This document shows positions 18,616-26,731 of a stretch of 64,000 nt of DNA, piece by piece. The notes under the pieces are model-generated. The model saw only the letters and a program-made list of their open reading frames with translations, had not been told where the DNA came from and ran no database searches. How positions within the stretch are numbered: the first letter of the stretch is position 1; every line of letters starts with the position of its first letter. Source of the DNA: RYN-230 sp963760405 (GTDB taxonomy: Bacteria > Actinomycetota > Actinomycetes > Streptosporangiales > Streptosporangiaceae); the NCBI GenBank assembly GCA_963760405.1, contig CAVXCV010000002.1, forward strand, positions 186,001-250,000, given 5' to 3'. The translations under genes and the position numbers were made by a program.

Positions 18616-19644
18616 TCACCGGAAAACCAGGTTCCGCACGGAGACCGTGGTGGCAATCATCCCGGTGTCGTACATGAGATCGGCCACCCGCTGGACCTGA
18701 CCGGTACTGAGGAACGTCGGGTACTGCCCCACCGTGACCAGGTCAGCGTCGCGGGCCGACATGCCCGGCAGCGTCCGCAGGACCGACCGCACCGCGCCGA
18801 CCTGGGCCGTGCTGGACGTCGCCGCGGCGAGCGCGGACCGGAAGCCGTCCAGCGCCGCGGCGTGATCACGAGCGAAGGCCGCGGTGCTGAAGTACCCCGA
18901 CAGCGGGAGGCTGGCGGTCACCCCACTGCACACGTCCATCAGCTCGACGGCGCCGAGCTCGGTCTCGGCCTGCAGGATGTACGGCTGGGTCACCACGATC
19001 GCGCTGACCGCGTGGTTGCGCAGCGCGCTGATCATGCTGCCCGGCGGCATGGCCTTCCACTGCACGCTGGGCGGGCTGACACCATCGCTCTGCAGCACCG
19101 CCTCGGTGGCGAGCGTCTCCGTGTTGTACGGGGCGTCGGCCGAGAAGGGAGCGAGTTCCTGCATCGGGGTGGCGACCGTCTGTCCCTCCAGGTCTTGCGG
19201 CGCGGTGACGGCCGAGCCGGGCAGGGTGAGTACCTCCATCAGGCCGGGGGTCGCGTCGTACCCGTCCGCGATCAGCCGCAGCTGCGCCCGGGGCGCGTCC
19301 GCCTGCATGTACAGCAGGCTCGCGTAGTCGCCGCTGACGACCTGGGCATGACCGCTGGCCAGCGCGGCGTAGGCCTGCTGCAGGCCGGGGTAGGCGTGTA
19401 CCGCCACCTGCACGCCGTGCCGGGCGAACAGCCCGTCCCTGACCGCCAGCTGCAGCGGGGCGTCCGCGAAGCCGGGCACGGCCGCGACCGTGATCTGCTG
19501 GCCCGCGGCCGCCTGGCCGGACGAGGTCCCCGGCACCCGGCAGCCCGCCGCGAGCGTGGCCAGCGCCACCGAGACGAGGGCTAAGCTCGACCGCCGCAGT
19601 AGGCCACCGCGCCGCATGCGCTCGCTGACTCGAACAAGCCTCAT
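18616..19644 (-). CDS. NMT1/SsuA-type ABC transporter substrate-binding lipoprotein
   Basis: A 342-residue lipoprotein. It has a basic N-region, a hydrophobic stretch and the lipobox LATLAAGC. The mature domain has ITVAAVPGFADAPLQLAVRD, GLFARHGVQVAVHAY, ASGHAQVVSGDYASLL and LEGQTVATPM, the layout of SsuA/TauA/ThiY-like proteins that bind sulfonates, nitrate or pyrimidine precursors. No permease or ATPase lies nearby, so its transporter is elsewhere. GAGGAGG precedes the ATG. Confidence 0.85.
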   Translation of the reverse strand: MRLVRVSERMRRGGLLRRSSLALVSVALATLAAGCRVPGTSSGQAAAGQQITVAAVPGFADAPLQLAVRDGLFARHGVQVAVHAYPGLQQAYAALASGHAQVVSGDYASLLYMQADAPRAQLRLIADGYDATPGLMEVLTLPGSAVTAPQDLEGQTVATPMQELAPFSADAPYNTETLATEAVLQSDGVSPPSVQWKAMPPGSMISALRNHAVSAIVVTQPYILQAETELGAVELMDVCSGVTASLPLSGYFSTAAFARDHAAALDGFRSALAAATSSTAQVGAVRSVLRTLPGMSARDADLVTVGQYPTFLSTGQVQRVADLMYDTGMIATTVSVRNLVFR

Positions 19645-19993
19645 GAAGCCTCCTCTATAGTCCCATTTGCTGCTAAACGGACAAAAGTGGCATTCCTGAG
19701 TAAGTTAGTAATGCCGCGGGCTCCGCTTCCGCATAGGCTAGCCCGTCCGGGCAGCTCACGTACGTTAAACAGCATTTGGACAATAGTCACGTGCGTCCGC
19801 AGAGCGTATTTTCACAACAATGGTCACACTCGGGGTGAGATGAGCCGGGCCGGCGTAGAGTTCCACCTGACTCTGTTGAGACGGCCGTGCGCAGAATGGT
19901 TGGCCGGGAAACGGTGCCGCCTATTCCAGTTCCGCGGCGGCCACCCCCGGCGCGGCGGCCGCTGCCGTTTCCCGGGCGAGAGGTGCAGATACT
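19645..19993. other. Divergent promoter region before the conservon
   Basis: 349 bases between the binding-protein gene (minus) and the conservon kinase (plus). It is AT-richer than its neighbours over 19650-19830, consistent with two promoters. No gene or clear operator is seen. Confidence 0.4.
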
Positions 19994-22900
19994 GTGCGGT
20001 CCAGGCGAGGCATGACAGGCAGCTCGGCCAACGACGACGCCACCCCCCGGTCATCGGTGCTGATCGCCCCGGACGAACCGGTGGACGCGCCCAACCCGGG
20101 CTGGCCCGCCCCGGACGGGGCCGGGCCCGGCGCGGCCGGCCCGCTGGCAGGCGGCCCGCTGGCGGGCGGAGCCGGCCAGGGCCCTCCGCGGCGGGCCCGG
20201 GTGCGGCTGGCCTCCCGGTACGCGCTGAAGAACTGGCGGGTGCGGTCCCGCCTCCGGCTGCTGGTCCTGCTGCCCACGTTAGCGGCGCTGATCCTCGGCA
20301 CCATCAGCGTGATCTCCTCCGCGCGCAGCTTCGTGGCGTACCAGCGGGTCGAACGGCTGTCCCGGCTGGGCGGCGATATCACTAACCTGATCCAGGCGCT
20401 TCAGGCCGAGCGCGAGGACACCATCAGGTACATCACGATCGGGCCGGCCGGCGGCGGCCGCGGCGCCCCGGCCGGGGCAGCCGCCTCCGAGCAGGCGGTA
20501 CTCGCGCAGGATCACCGCGCCACCGACCAGCTGGTGACCCCGGTGCGCAGCCTGGCCGCGACCATCGGCGGCTCCTACCCGGCGGTGGCACAGCAAGAGG
20601 CCCAGGGAGCGATCAGCGCCATCAACGGGCTGCCGGCCCTGCGCAGCGCCGCGACCACCACCCAGATTCCCGCGGTCGTGGTGATCCAGGAGTACGCCAG
20701 CGCCGTCAACCAGTTACTGGCTCTCGAGGGCGAGATCGCGACCGGCAGCAACGACGCGGCCCTGACGGACACCGTCCGGGTGGTCGGCCTCATCTCCGCC
20801 ACCAAGGAAGCGGTATCGCAGGAGCAGGCGATCCTGACCTCAGCCCTCACCGCGGACCTGGTGGGCGCGACCCAGTTCCAGCCCGGCCAGCTGTCGGCTG
20901 TCAACACCGCGCAGGCTCAGCAGCAGGCGGACCTGGCCCAGTTCAGCCTCATCGCCACGAGCAGCCAGCGGCGGCTCTACGAAAGCGCCCTGTCCTCGGC
21001 CCCGGCCGACCGGGCCCAGGCCCAGGTGCAGCAGGCCATCACCCTGGCGCTCGATGGCGGCTCATCGGCCGAGAACCCGGCCTTCACCAATGCGGCCAAC
21101 GGGTCGGCCTATCTGGTCGCCAGCCTGCGCACGGTCGAGCAGGGCTTCATGTCCGCGATCATCGGCCAGAGCGGCGCGCTGCGGGACCGGGCGATTACGG
21201 CCGCGCTCATCGAGGGCCTGGCCGTGCTGCTGGTGCTGGTGCTGGCCTTGCTCTTCACCGTGGCCGTGGGCCGGTCCATGACCCGCCCGCTGCACCGGCT
21301 GCGGACCGGCGCGCTCGAGGTGGCCGGGGTGCGGCTGCCGGAAACCGTCCGCTGGATGAGCAGCGGCGGCAACGTGGACACGCCGCTGGAGATCCAGCCC
21401 ATCGAGGTGGACTCCACTGATGAGATCGGCGAGGTCGCCCGGGCGTTCGACCAGGTCCACCGGGAGGCGGTGCGGCTGGCCGCGGACGAGGCGGCCCTGC
21501 GCGGCAACATCAACGCCATGTTCGTGAACCTGTCCCGCCGCAGCCAGTCACTGGTGGAACGGCAGATCCGGCTCATCGATGACCTGGAACAGGGCGAGCA
21601 GGACTCCGAGCGCCTCGCGAACCTGTTCCAGATGGACCACCTGGCCACCCGGATGCGCCGTAACTCGGAGAACCTGCTGGTCCTGGCGGGCCACGAACTG
21701 TCCCGCCGGTGGACCGAGCCAGTGGCGCTGGTGGACGTGCTGCGGGCGGCCGTGTCGGAGATCGAGCATTACGAGCGCGTCACCCCGAGCATCCAGCCGG
21801 GCATCTCGGTCCGCGGGCAGTCGGTCAGCGACGTTGTCCACCTGCTGTCCGAGCTGGCCGAGAACGCGACCACCTTCTCCCCGGCGGAAACGCAGGTGAA
21901 GGTGTCGGGTTACCTGCTCAACAGCGGCGGCGCGCTGCTGGACATCACCGACCAGGGCGTCGGCATGGATGCCGAGGAACTGGCGCACGCGAACTGGCGG
22001 CTGGACAACCCGCCGGTCGTGGACGTCGCGGTGTCCCGCCGGATGGGCCTGTTCGTGGTCGCCCGGCTGGCCGCCCGGCACGGCATCCGCGTCCGGCTCC
22101 GGCCTGCCGCCAAGGGCGGCCTGACCGCCCTGGTCTGGCTGCCGGACGAAGTGATCACGCGCGAGGGGCGGAATCCCCTGCTGAACCTGCGCCGGTTCCA
22201 GCCGTCCGGGACGGGCGCGACCCGGTGGCTGGAAACCGGGCTGGACGTCGGCGCGGAGGGGCACCCGGACGGGTCCGGGCCCGCCGCGCGGGCCGTGCCC
22301 GCGGCGCGCACCCCGCACTTCGACGCGCCGCACTTCGATCCATCCTGGCCGGAGAACGATGATGCCGTGGCGGCCGGGGCCGACCTGGACGGGAGTCCCG
22401 TGCTCTCGGCACCGTCGCCGAACGGGGCGGCCGGGCCCGTGCTGGACCGCCCCGTGCTGGACCGCCCTGGGCTGGACCGCCCCATGCTGGACCGCCCTGG
22501 GCTGGACCTGCCCGGAGTGGACGGGCCCGGGCGGGACGATCCGGCGCGGGAGGATCCCGTGCTGGACGGACTTGCGCTGGACAGACCGGGGCCGTCCAGC
22601 CCCTGGGCGGACGGACCAGGGCGGGATGGCGCCGCGGCCGGGAGTTCCGGGACGGCCAACGGCGTGATCGTGCCGCCCGCAGCGGGCGCAGCCCAGCAGA
22701 ACCGGCTGCCCATTTTCGAGTCGGTGGAGTCTGACTGGTTCCGGCGTGGCCGGCACGGCATCGACCGGGCGGCTCCGGCGGCGGACCCAGGTTCGGCGCC
22801 AGATCCGGAGGCGGCGGACTGGTCATCGCCGGGAGATGCTGGCTGGCGGGCGGCTGCGGTCGCGCAAGCGCCCGTGTCCAGCGGTTACACTGGAGTCGGC

Positions 22901-23101
22901 CTGCCCAAACGGGTACCAAAGGCGAACCTGGTGCCCGGCGGGGTCGCCACTTCGCCAGCAACGCCGGCCCCGGCGCCCGGCCGGTCTGCCGCACAGACCC
23001 GGCAGCGCATGGCCAGCTTCCAGCAGGGGATCAGGAAGGCCCGCACGAACCCGCCCGGGGAGGATCCGCCCCCCAACGGCCAGGCCGACGAGTCTGGCTG
23101 A
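19994..23101 (+). CDS. Nitrate/nitrite-sensor-like histidine kinase, conservon CvnA type
   Basis: A 1035-residue membrane sensor kinase of the actinobacterial conservon type. A Pro/Gly-rich N terminus leads to TM1 (LLVLLPTLAALILGTISVI), an extracytoplasmic NIT-like helical domain, TM2 (EGLAVLLVLVLALLFTVAV), a HAMP segment and an HATPase domain (LSELAENATTFSPAET, ITDQGVGMDAEEL, RMGLFVVARLAARHGI). No classical H-box is seen, as is usual for this family. The last 330 residues are disordered, with LDRP-type repeats at nt 22436-22510. It starts at GTG 19994 or ATG 20012. It heads the set cvnA-cvnB-cvnD. Confidence 0.9.
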   Translation: MRSRRGMTGSSANDDATPRSSVLIAPDEPVDAPNPGWPAPDGAGPGAAGPLAGGPLAGGAGQGPPRRARVRLASRYALKNWRVRSRLRLLVLLPTLAALILGTISVISSARSFVAYQRVERLSRLGGDITNLIQALQAEREDTIRYITIGPAGGGRGAPAGAAASEQAVLAQDHRATDQLVTPVRSLAATIGGSYPAVAQQEAQGAISAINGLPALRSAATTTQIPAVVVIQEYASAVNQLLALEGEIATGSNDAALTDTVRVVGLISATKEAVSQEQAILTSALTADLVGATQFQPGQLSAVNTAQAQQQADLAQFSLIATSSQRRLYESALSSAPADRAQAQVQQAITLALDGGSSAENPAFTNAANGSAYLVASLRTVEQGFMSAIIGQSGALRDRAITAALIEGLAVLLVLVLALLFTVAVGRSMTRPLHRLRTGALEVAGVRLPETVRWMSSGGNVDTPLEIQPIEVDSTDEIGEVARAFDQVHREAVRLAADEAALRGNINAMFVNLSRRSQSLVERQIRLIDDLEQGEQDSERLANLFQMDHLATRMRRNSENLLVLAGHELSRRWTEPVALVDVLRAAVSEIEHYERVTPSIQPGISVRGQSVSDVVHLLSELAENATTFSPAETQVKVSGYLLNSGGALLDITDQGVGMDAEELAHANWRLDNPPVVDVAVSRRMGLFVVARLAARHGIRVRLRPAAKGGLTALVWLPDEVITREGRNPLLNLRRFQPSGTGATRWLETGLDVGAEGHPDGSGPAARAVPAARTPHFDAPHFDPSWPENDDAVAAGADLDGSPVLSAPSPNGAAGPVLDRPVLDRPGLDRPMLDRPGLDLPGVDGPGRDDPAREDPVLDGLALDRPGPSSPWADGPGRDGAAAGSSGTANGVIVPPAAGAAQQNRLPIFESVESDWFRRGRHGIDRAAPAADPGSAPDPEAADWSSPGDAGWRAAAVAQAPVSSGYTGVGLPKRVPKANLVPGGVATSPATPAPAPGRSAAQTRQRMASFQQGIRKARTNPPGEDPPPNGQADESG

Positions 23102-23265
23102 CTCCATACCTAGCCCGGCCATGGCCGCACGGCCGCGCGGGTGGTCACGGCGCGGCCGCCCAGACATGCAGCCGCCCAGACATGCAGCCAGGCCAGCCCA
23201 CCGACAGCCGGCCCACCGACCGCCGACACACCTATCTACCTGCGACCACGCAGAGAGGACACACT

Positions 23266-23688
23266 GTGAGCCCGCTGACATCTCCGGTACAGGACTTGAA
23301 CTGGCTCATCACGAACTTCGCCGAGCGGGTGCCTGCGGTGGCCCATGCCATCGTGGTCTCCGCTGACGGCCTGCCGCTGGCGTATTCGGATGGGTTCCCG
23401 CAGGACCGGGCGGACCAGCTGGCCGCGGTGACCTCGGGGCTGACCAGCCTGACCCAGGGTGCGGCCCGGGTGTTCGACGGCGGCCTGGTCACCCAGACGG
23501 TGGTCGAGATGCGGCGCGGCCTGTTGCTGGTCATGACGATCAGCGATGGTTCCAGCCTGGCCGTGCTGGCGTCAGCTGACTGCGACATGGGCCTGGTGGC
23601 CTACGAGATGGCGCTGCTCGTCGAGCAGGTGGGCCAGGTGTTCACCCCGGAAATCCGCGGTGGCCTCCTGCCGGGGCACGGCACGTAG
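23266..23688 (+). CDS. Roadblock/LC7 domain protein, conservon CvnB type
   Basis: A 140-residue protein of the roadblock/LC7 (MglB-like) fold that pairs with the small GTPase of the conservon and is thought to modulate its nucleotide state. Recognisable segments are LNWLITNFAERVPAVAHAIV, VSADGLPLAYSDGFP and GLLLVMTISDGSSLAVLAS. The GTG at 23266 follows GAGAGG by 8 bases; an upstream in-frame start at 23182 lies in non-protein-like repeats and was not used. The GTPase gene begins 49 bases after its stop. Confidence 0.92.
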   Translation: MSPLTSPVQDLNWLITNFAERVPAVAHAIVVSADGLPLAYSDGFPQDRADQLAAVTSGLTSLTQGAARVFDGGLVTQTVVEMRRGLLLVMTISDGSSLAVLASADCDMGLVAYEMALLVEQVGQVFTPEIRGGLLPGHGT

Positions 23689-23737
23689 CCCCTGCGGAGT
23701 CGAGGCCGGACCATTCAGCTGCTCGAAGGGGTACTCA

Positions 23738-24337
23738 GTGGATATCGCACGATCGGCACCCGCGCGGGCCAACCCGGCGGATACCGCGATGACGTCGGTC
23801 AAGATTGTCGTGGCGGGCGGCTTTGGCGTAGGCAAGACCACGTTCGTCGGTTCGGTCTCGGAGATCACGCCGCTCACCACCGAGGCGATGATGACCGCCG
23901 CCAGCGGCGAGGTGGACGACCTGTCCCAGGTACCGGAGAAGACCACCACCACGGTGGCCATGGATTTCGGCCGGGCGACCCTGGACGCTGGGCTGGTCCT
24001 GTACCTGTTCGGCACGCCCGGGCAGCACCGCTTCTGGTTCATGTGGGACGACCTCATCCAGGGGGCCATCGGCGCCGTGGTGCTGGTGGACACCCGGCGG
24101 CTGGCCGACTCCTTTCCCGCGGTCGACTACTTCGAGGGTGCTGGCCTGCCGTTCGTCGTCGGCGTCAACGGATTCCACGGCGAGTTCCCACACACCCTCG
24201 GCAACGTCGCCGAAGCGCTGTCGGTGAGCCAGAACGTGCCGGTGATCCAGTGCGACGCGCGCGAGCGGGAATCAGCCAAGACGGCCCTGATCACCCTCGT
24301 CCGGCACGCGATGGCCACCGAACTGGGCCTGCACTAG
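23738..24337 (+). CDS. Conservon small GTPase, CvnD type (ATP/GTP-binding protein)
   Basis: A 199-residue MglA/Ras-like GTPase. The P-loop is GGFGVGKTTFVGSVSE, the switch region KTTTTVAMDFGR, and the G3-like motif LFGTPGQHRFWFMWD. The start GTG 23738 follows GAAGGGG by 7 bases. In known conservons a DUF742 gene (cvnC) sits between the roadblock and GTPase genes. Here the gap is 49 bases and contains no such gene. The GTPase should still interact with the roadblock protein and kinase at the membrane. Confidence 0.92.
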   Translation: MDIARSAPARANPADTAMTSVKIVVAGGFGVGKTTFVGSVSEITPLTTEAMMTAASGEVDDLSQVPEKTTTTVAMDFGRATLDAGLVLYLFGTPGQHRFWFMWDDLIQGAIGAVVLVDTRRLADSFPAVDYFEGAGLPFVVGVNGFHGEFPHTLGNVAEALSVSQNVPVIQCDARERESAKTALITLVRHAMATELGLH

Positions 24338-24615
24338 CGCGCGCTGGCCCCCGCGGTGGCCCGCGGTGGCGCTGTGCTGCTATCCCTGACGTGGCGAGCC
24401 CCACTTGTCCAGCGCTCACATCCGTTAATCGCGGCCGCGGTGCCTAGCGCGGGGATTCTCCCGTTCGCCCGGTGTTTGCCTGCCTGACCTCTGGTTTCGC
24501 GCCCCGGCCGGAGCCATGCCTTTGCTCGGCTACCAGAATGCCCTTTCGCCTTGCCGGCGGCCGTTACCGCGCGTTACCGGCCGCCCGCCCGGGCAGCTAC
24601 CACGGCGCGGGATTG
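24338..24615. other. Intergenic region after the conservon
   Basis: No gene is visible. Short GC repeats (CCCGCGGTGG twice near 24350) follow the GTPase stop. The right-hand end leads into the promoter of the glyoxalase-like gene. Confidence 0.4.
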
Positions 24616-24638
24616 TTGTCAGTGGCCGGGGGCAAGCT
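24616..24638 (+). promoter_or_regulatory. PafBC-type (RecA-independent DNA damage) promoter candidate
   Basis: TTGTCAGTG, 8 bases, then CAAGCT matches the TTGTCRGTG-N8-TANNNT motif of mycobacterial PafBC-dependent promoters except for the first base of the -10. Transcription would start near 24645, about 25 bases before the ATG of the next gene. Confidence 0.45.
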
Positions 24639-24670
24639 GCCCCATAGGAATACGCACTCCGGGAGGACTG

Positions 24671-25114
24671 ATGGGTGTCGGTTTCCAGCTGGTGATCGAC
24701 TGCTCCGATGCTGACCGGCTGGCCCGCTTCTGGGCCGCCGCCCTGAGATACGAGCCCGAGCCGCCCCCGGCTGGCTTCTACTCCTGGGATGACTACTGGC
24801 GCGAGGCCGGGGTGAGCGAGGACGACCTGGGCATAGGCATGGACTCCATCGTCGATCCCGAGGGACACGGGCCGCGTATCTGGTTCCAGATCGTCCCCGA
24901 GCCCAAGACGGTCAAGAACCGGATGCACATCGACGTGCACGTCAGTGGCGGCCGGGCCAACCCCATCGCGTTGCGCCGGGACCGGGTGGACGCAGAGGCT
25001 AAGCGGCTGGTCAGCCTCGGCGCCACGATGATCGGCGTGCTGGAGGCCGACGGGATCGACCACTATGGGGTCGCGATGAGGGACCCGGAAGGCAACGAGT
25101 TCGACATCAACTGA
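24671..25114 (+). CDS. VOC-fold (glyoxalase/bleomycin-resistance-like) protein
   Basis: A 147-residue single VOC-family protein. It opens with FQLVIDCSDADRLARFW, carries a central HIDVHV strand with candidate metal ligands and closes with AMRDPEGNEFDIN, the typical actinobacterial glyoxalase-like ending. Function (resistance, isomerase or dioxygenase-like) cannot be assigned. GGGAGG lies 5 bases before the ATG. A DNA-damage-type promoter may drive it. Its last 8 bases overlap the end of the convergent HxlR gene. Confidence 0.85.
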   Translation: MGVGFQLVIDCSDADRLARFWAAALRYEPEPPPAGFYSWDDYWREAGVSEDDLGIGMDSIVDPEGHGPRIWFQIVPEPKTVKNRMHIDVHVSGGRANPIALRRDRVDAEAKRLVSLGATMIGVLEADGIDHYGVAMRDPEGNEFDIN

Positions 25115-25451
25115 GGTCCCCGGCGGCGGCCCAGCGCCGCGCCCAGGCATCCAGCGGCTCGAGTGCCGCCCCGAGCGAGGCGCCCAGCGTGGTCAGCTGG
25201 TAGCGGCCAGCGTCGTCCCGGGCCACCAGCCCGGCGGCGACGAGTTCCCGCAGCCGTTCGTAGAGCACGCTGGCGGACATCCGGTCGCACCGGCCCTGCA
25301 GTTCCCGGGCGCCGGACGGCCCGGACCGCAGCTCCCACAGGATCCGCAGCGCCCAGCGCCGCCCCAGCAGGTCCATTGCGGCCAGCAACGGCCGGCCGGT
25401 GGCCGATCCACGGACCGGCCTGCCGGGCTGAGGTACTTGGCGCGCGGTCAT
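25107..25451 (-). CDS. HxlR-family winged-helix regulator
   Basis: A 114-residue HxlR-type repressor or activator. The core is AAMDLLGRRWALRILWELRS, then LQGRCDRMSASVLYERLREL and GLVARDDAGRYQLTTLG. The usual N-terminal Cys is absent, so a simple thiol-redox switch is unlikely. It is divergent from the AhpD/CMD-like gene with 74 bases between. Two inverted repeats in that gap, both containing ATCAGAAAC, are its probable operators. Confidence 0.9.
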   Translation of the reverse strand: MTARQVPQPGRPVRGSATGRPLLAAMDLLGRRWALRILWELRSGPSGARELQGRCDRMSASVLYERLRELVAAGLVARDDAGRYQLTTLGASLGAALEPLDAWARRWAAAGDLS

Positions 25452-25463
25452 GTGCCCGCTGGC

Positions 25464-25480
25464 GTTTCGATATCAGAAAC
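25464..25480. promoter_or_regulatory. Candidate HxlR operator 1
   Basis: GTTTCGATATCAGAAAC, an inverted repeat (GTTTC/GAAAC) 13 bases upstream of the HxlR start in the divergent promoter region. Confidence 0.5.
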
Positions 25481-25493
25481 GATACCCTCATCG

Positions 25494-25514
25494 GTGTTCC
25501 GGAATCAGAAACAC
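25494..25514. promoter_or_regulatory. Candidate HxlR operator 2
   Basis: A 21-bp inverted repeat with arms GTGTT and AACAC and an internal ATCAGAAAC shared with operator 1. It lies 12 bases before the GTG of the AhpD-like gene, so binding would block its transcription. Confidence 0.5.
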
Positions 25515-25525
25515 CTGGGGACGCC

Positions 25526-26090
25526 GTGGCCAGAATCGACCCGCTCCGCCCGCCCTATACGCCCGAGGTTGCGCAGCGGCTCGGCGCGATGATGCCGCCC
25601 GGGGTCCCGCCGATCCTGCTGTTCCGCACCTTCGCCCGGAACCTGCCGATGACGGAGGCCATGGCTGGCTGGGGCGGCTATGAACTCAGCCAGCGGCTCT
25701 CCCTGCCCCTGCGCGACCGGGAGATCGTCATCGACCGCACCTGCGCCCGGTGCGGCTGCGAGTACGAGTGGGGGGGTGCACGTGACGTTCTTCGCTGACC
25801 GGGCCGGGCTGTCCAGCGCGCAGATCAGCTCCCTCACCCACGGCAGTGCCGCCGATTCGTGCTGGGCCGCGGACCGCGACCGGCTGCTCATCGAGGCGGC
25901 CGACGCCCTGCACGACTGCGCGCACATCGGCGATGAGCTGTGGGCCCGGCTGGCCGTGGTGTTCCGCGCGGAGCAGTTGCTGGACCTGCTGATGCTGGCC
26001 GGCTGGTACCACGCGGTCAGTTTCGCTGCGAACGGCGCCCGGGTCAGCGGTGAGGACGGCGCGCCCCGGTTCGCCGATGTGGCGCCCTAG
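25526..26090 (+). CDS. Carboxymuconolactone decarboxylase (AhpD-like) family protein, frameshifted
   Basis: An all-helical CMD/AhpD-like protein of about 187 residues after correction. It starts ARIDPLRPPYTPEVAQRL. The redox/active site is CARCGCEYEWG followed by HVTFFADRAGLS, where CxxC and the nearby His are characteristic. The frame breaks in a run of seven G at 25770-25776. With six G, the two halves join smoothly, and the span is one base over a multiple of three. Divergent from an HxlR regulator, as is common for such enzymes. Its role may be peroxide or aldehyde detoxification or aromatic catabolism. Confidence 0.82.
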
Positions 26091-26731
26091 CCGATGTCGT
26101 GATCCAGCGCGAAGATCACGGCTGCCACCCGGTCACGCAGGCCCAGCTTGGCGAATACCCGGTTGACGTGGGTTTTCACAGTCCCCTCACCGACCGTCAG
26201 GTCCGCCGCTATCTCCGCGTTCGTCCGTCCCCGGCCGATCAGCGCGAGCACCTCCCGCTCCCGCGGCGTCAGCGTGCCCAGGGCGATGTCCGGGTGGCCG
26301 GGCCGGGCCGGAGCCGTCCGGTAGGCCGCCAGCACCCGGCCGGTCACGGCCGGGTCGAGCCAGGCACCGCCCTCGGCGACGACCCGGACGGCGCGCTGCA
26401 GGTCCCCGGCGGACGCGCCTTTGAGCACGAAGCCAGCCGCGCCCGCCCGCAGCATCCCGGCCAGCGCCTCGTCATCGTCGAACGTGGTGAGGGCGAGCAC
26501 CGGCGGGCTGCCATCCTGGGCGGCCAGCCGCTGGGTCGCCGTCACCCCGTCCACGAAGGGCATCCGCACGTCCATCAGCACCACGTCCGGGCGGCTGGCC
26601 GCGATCGCGCCGGGCACCCCGCCGCCGTCCGCGCACTCGCCGACGATGTCGAAGCCGAACCGGGGCCGCAGGATGCCACGCAAGCCAGCCCGGACCAGAT
26701 CCTGGTCGTCCACGAGCAGTACCCGGATCAT
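26087..26731 (-). CDS. NarL/LuxR-family response regulator
   Basis: A 214-residue regulator. The receiver starts MIRVLLVDDQDLVRAGL, with the phospho-acceptor in VVLMDVRMPFVDG and the Lys in GAAGFVLKGAS. The C-terminal HTH is LTPREREVLALIGRGRTNAE, with GTVKTHVNRVFAKLGLRD. Its ATG overlaps the stop of the kinase gene (ATGA), so the start is firm; an upstream TTG extension is only kinase-gene shadow. Second gene of a two-component operon. It overlaps the end of the convergent CMD gene by 4 bases. Confidence 0.93.
   Translation of the reverse strand: MIRVLLVDDQDLVRAGLRGILRPRFGFDIVGECADGGGVPGAIAASRPDVVLMDVRMPFVDGVTATQRLAAQDGSPPVLALTTFDDDEALAGMLRAGAAGFVLKGASAGDLQRAVRVVAEGGAWLDPAVTGRVLAAYRTAPARPGHPDIALGTLTPREREVLALIGRGRTNAEIAADLTVGEGTVKTHVNRVFAKLGLRDRVAAVIFALDHDIG

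Noticed and set aside
23101..23265. Missing DUF742 gene hidden between kinase and roadblock genes
   Set aside because: Only 164 bases remain, filled with short direct repeats (CAGACATGCAGCC); too short for the domain and not coding-like.
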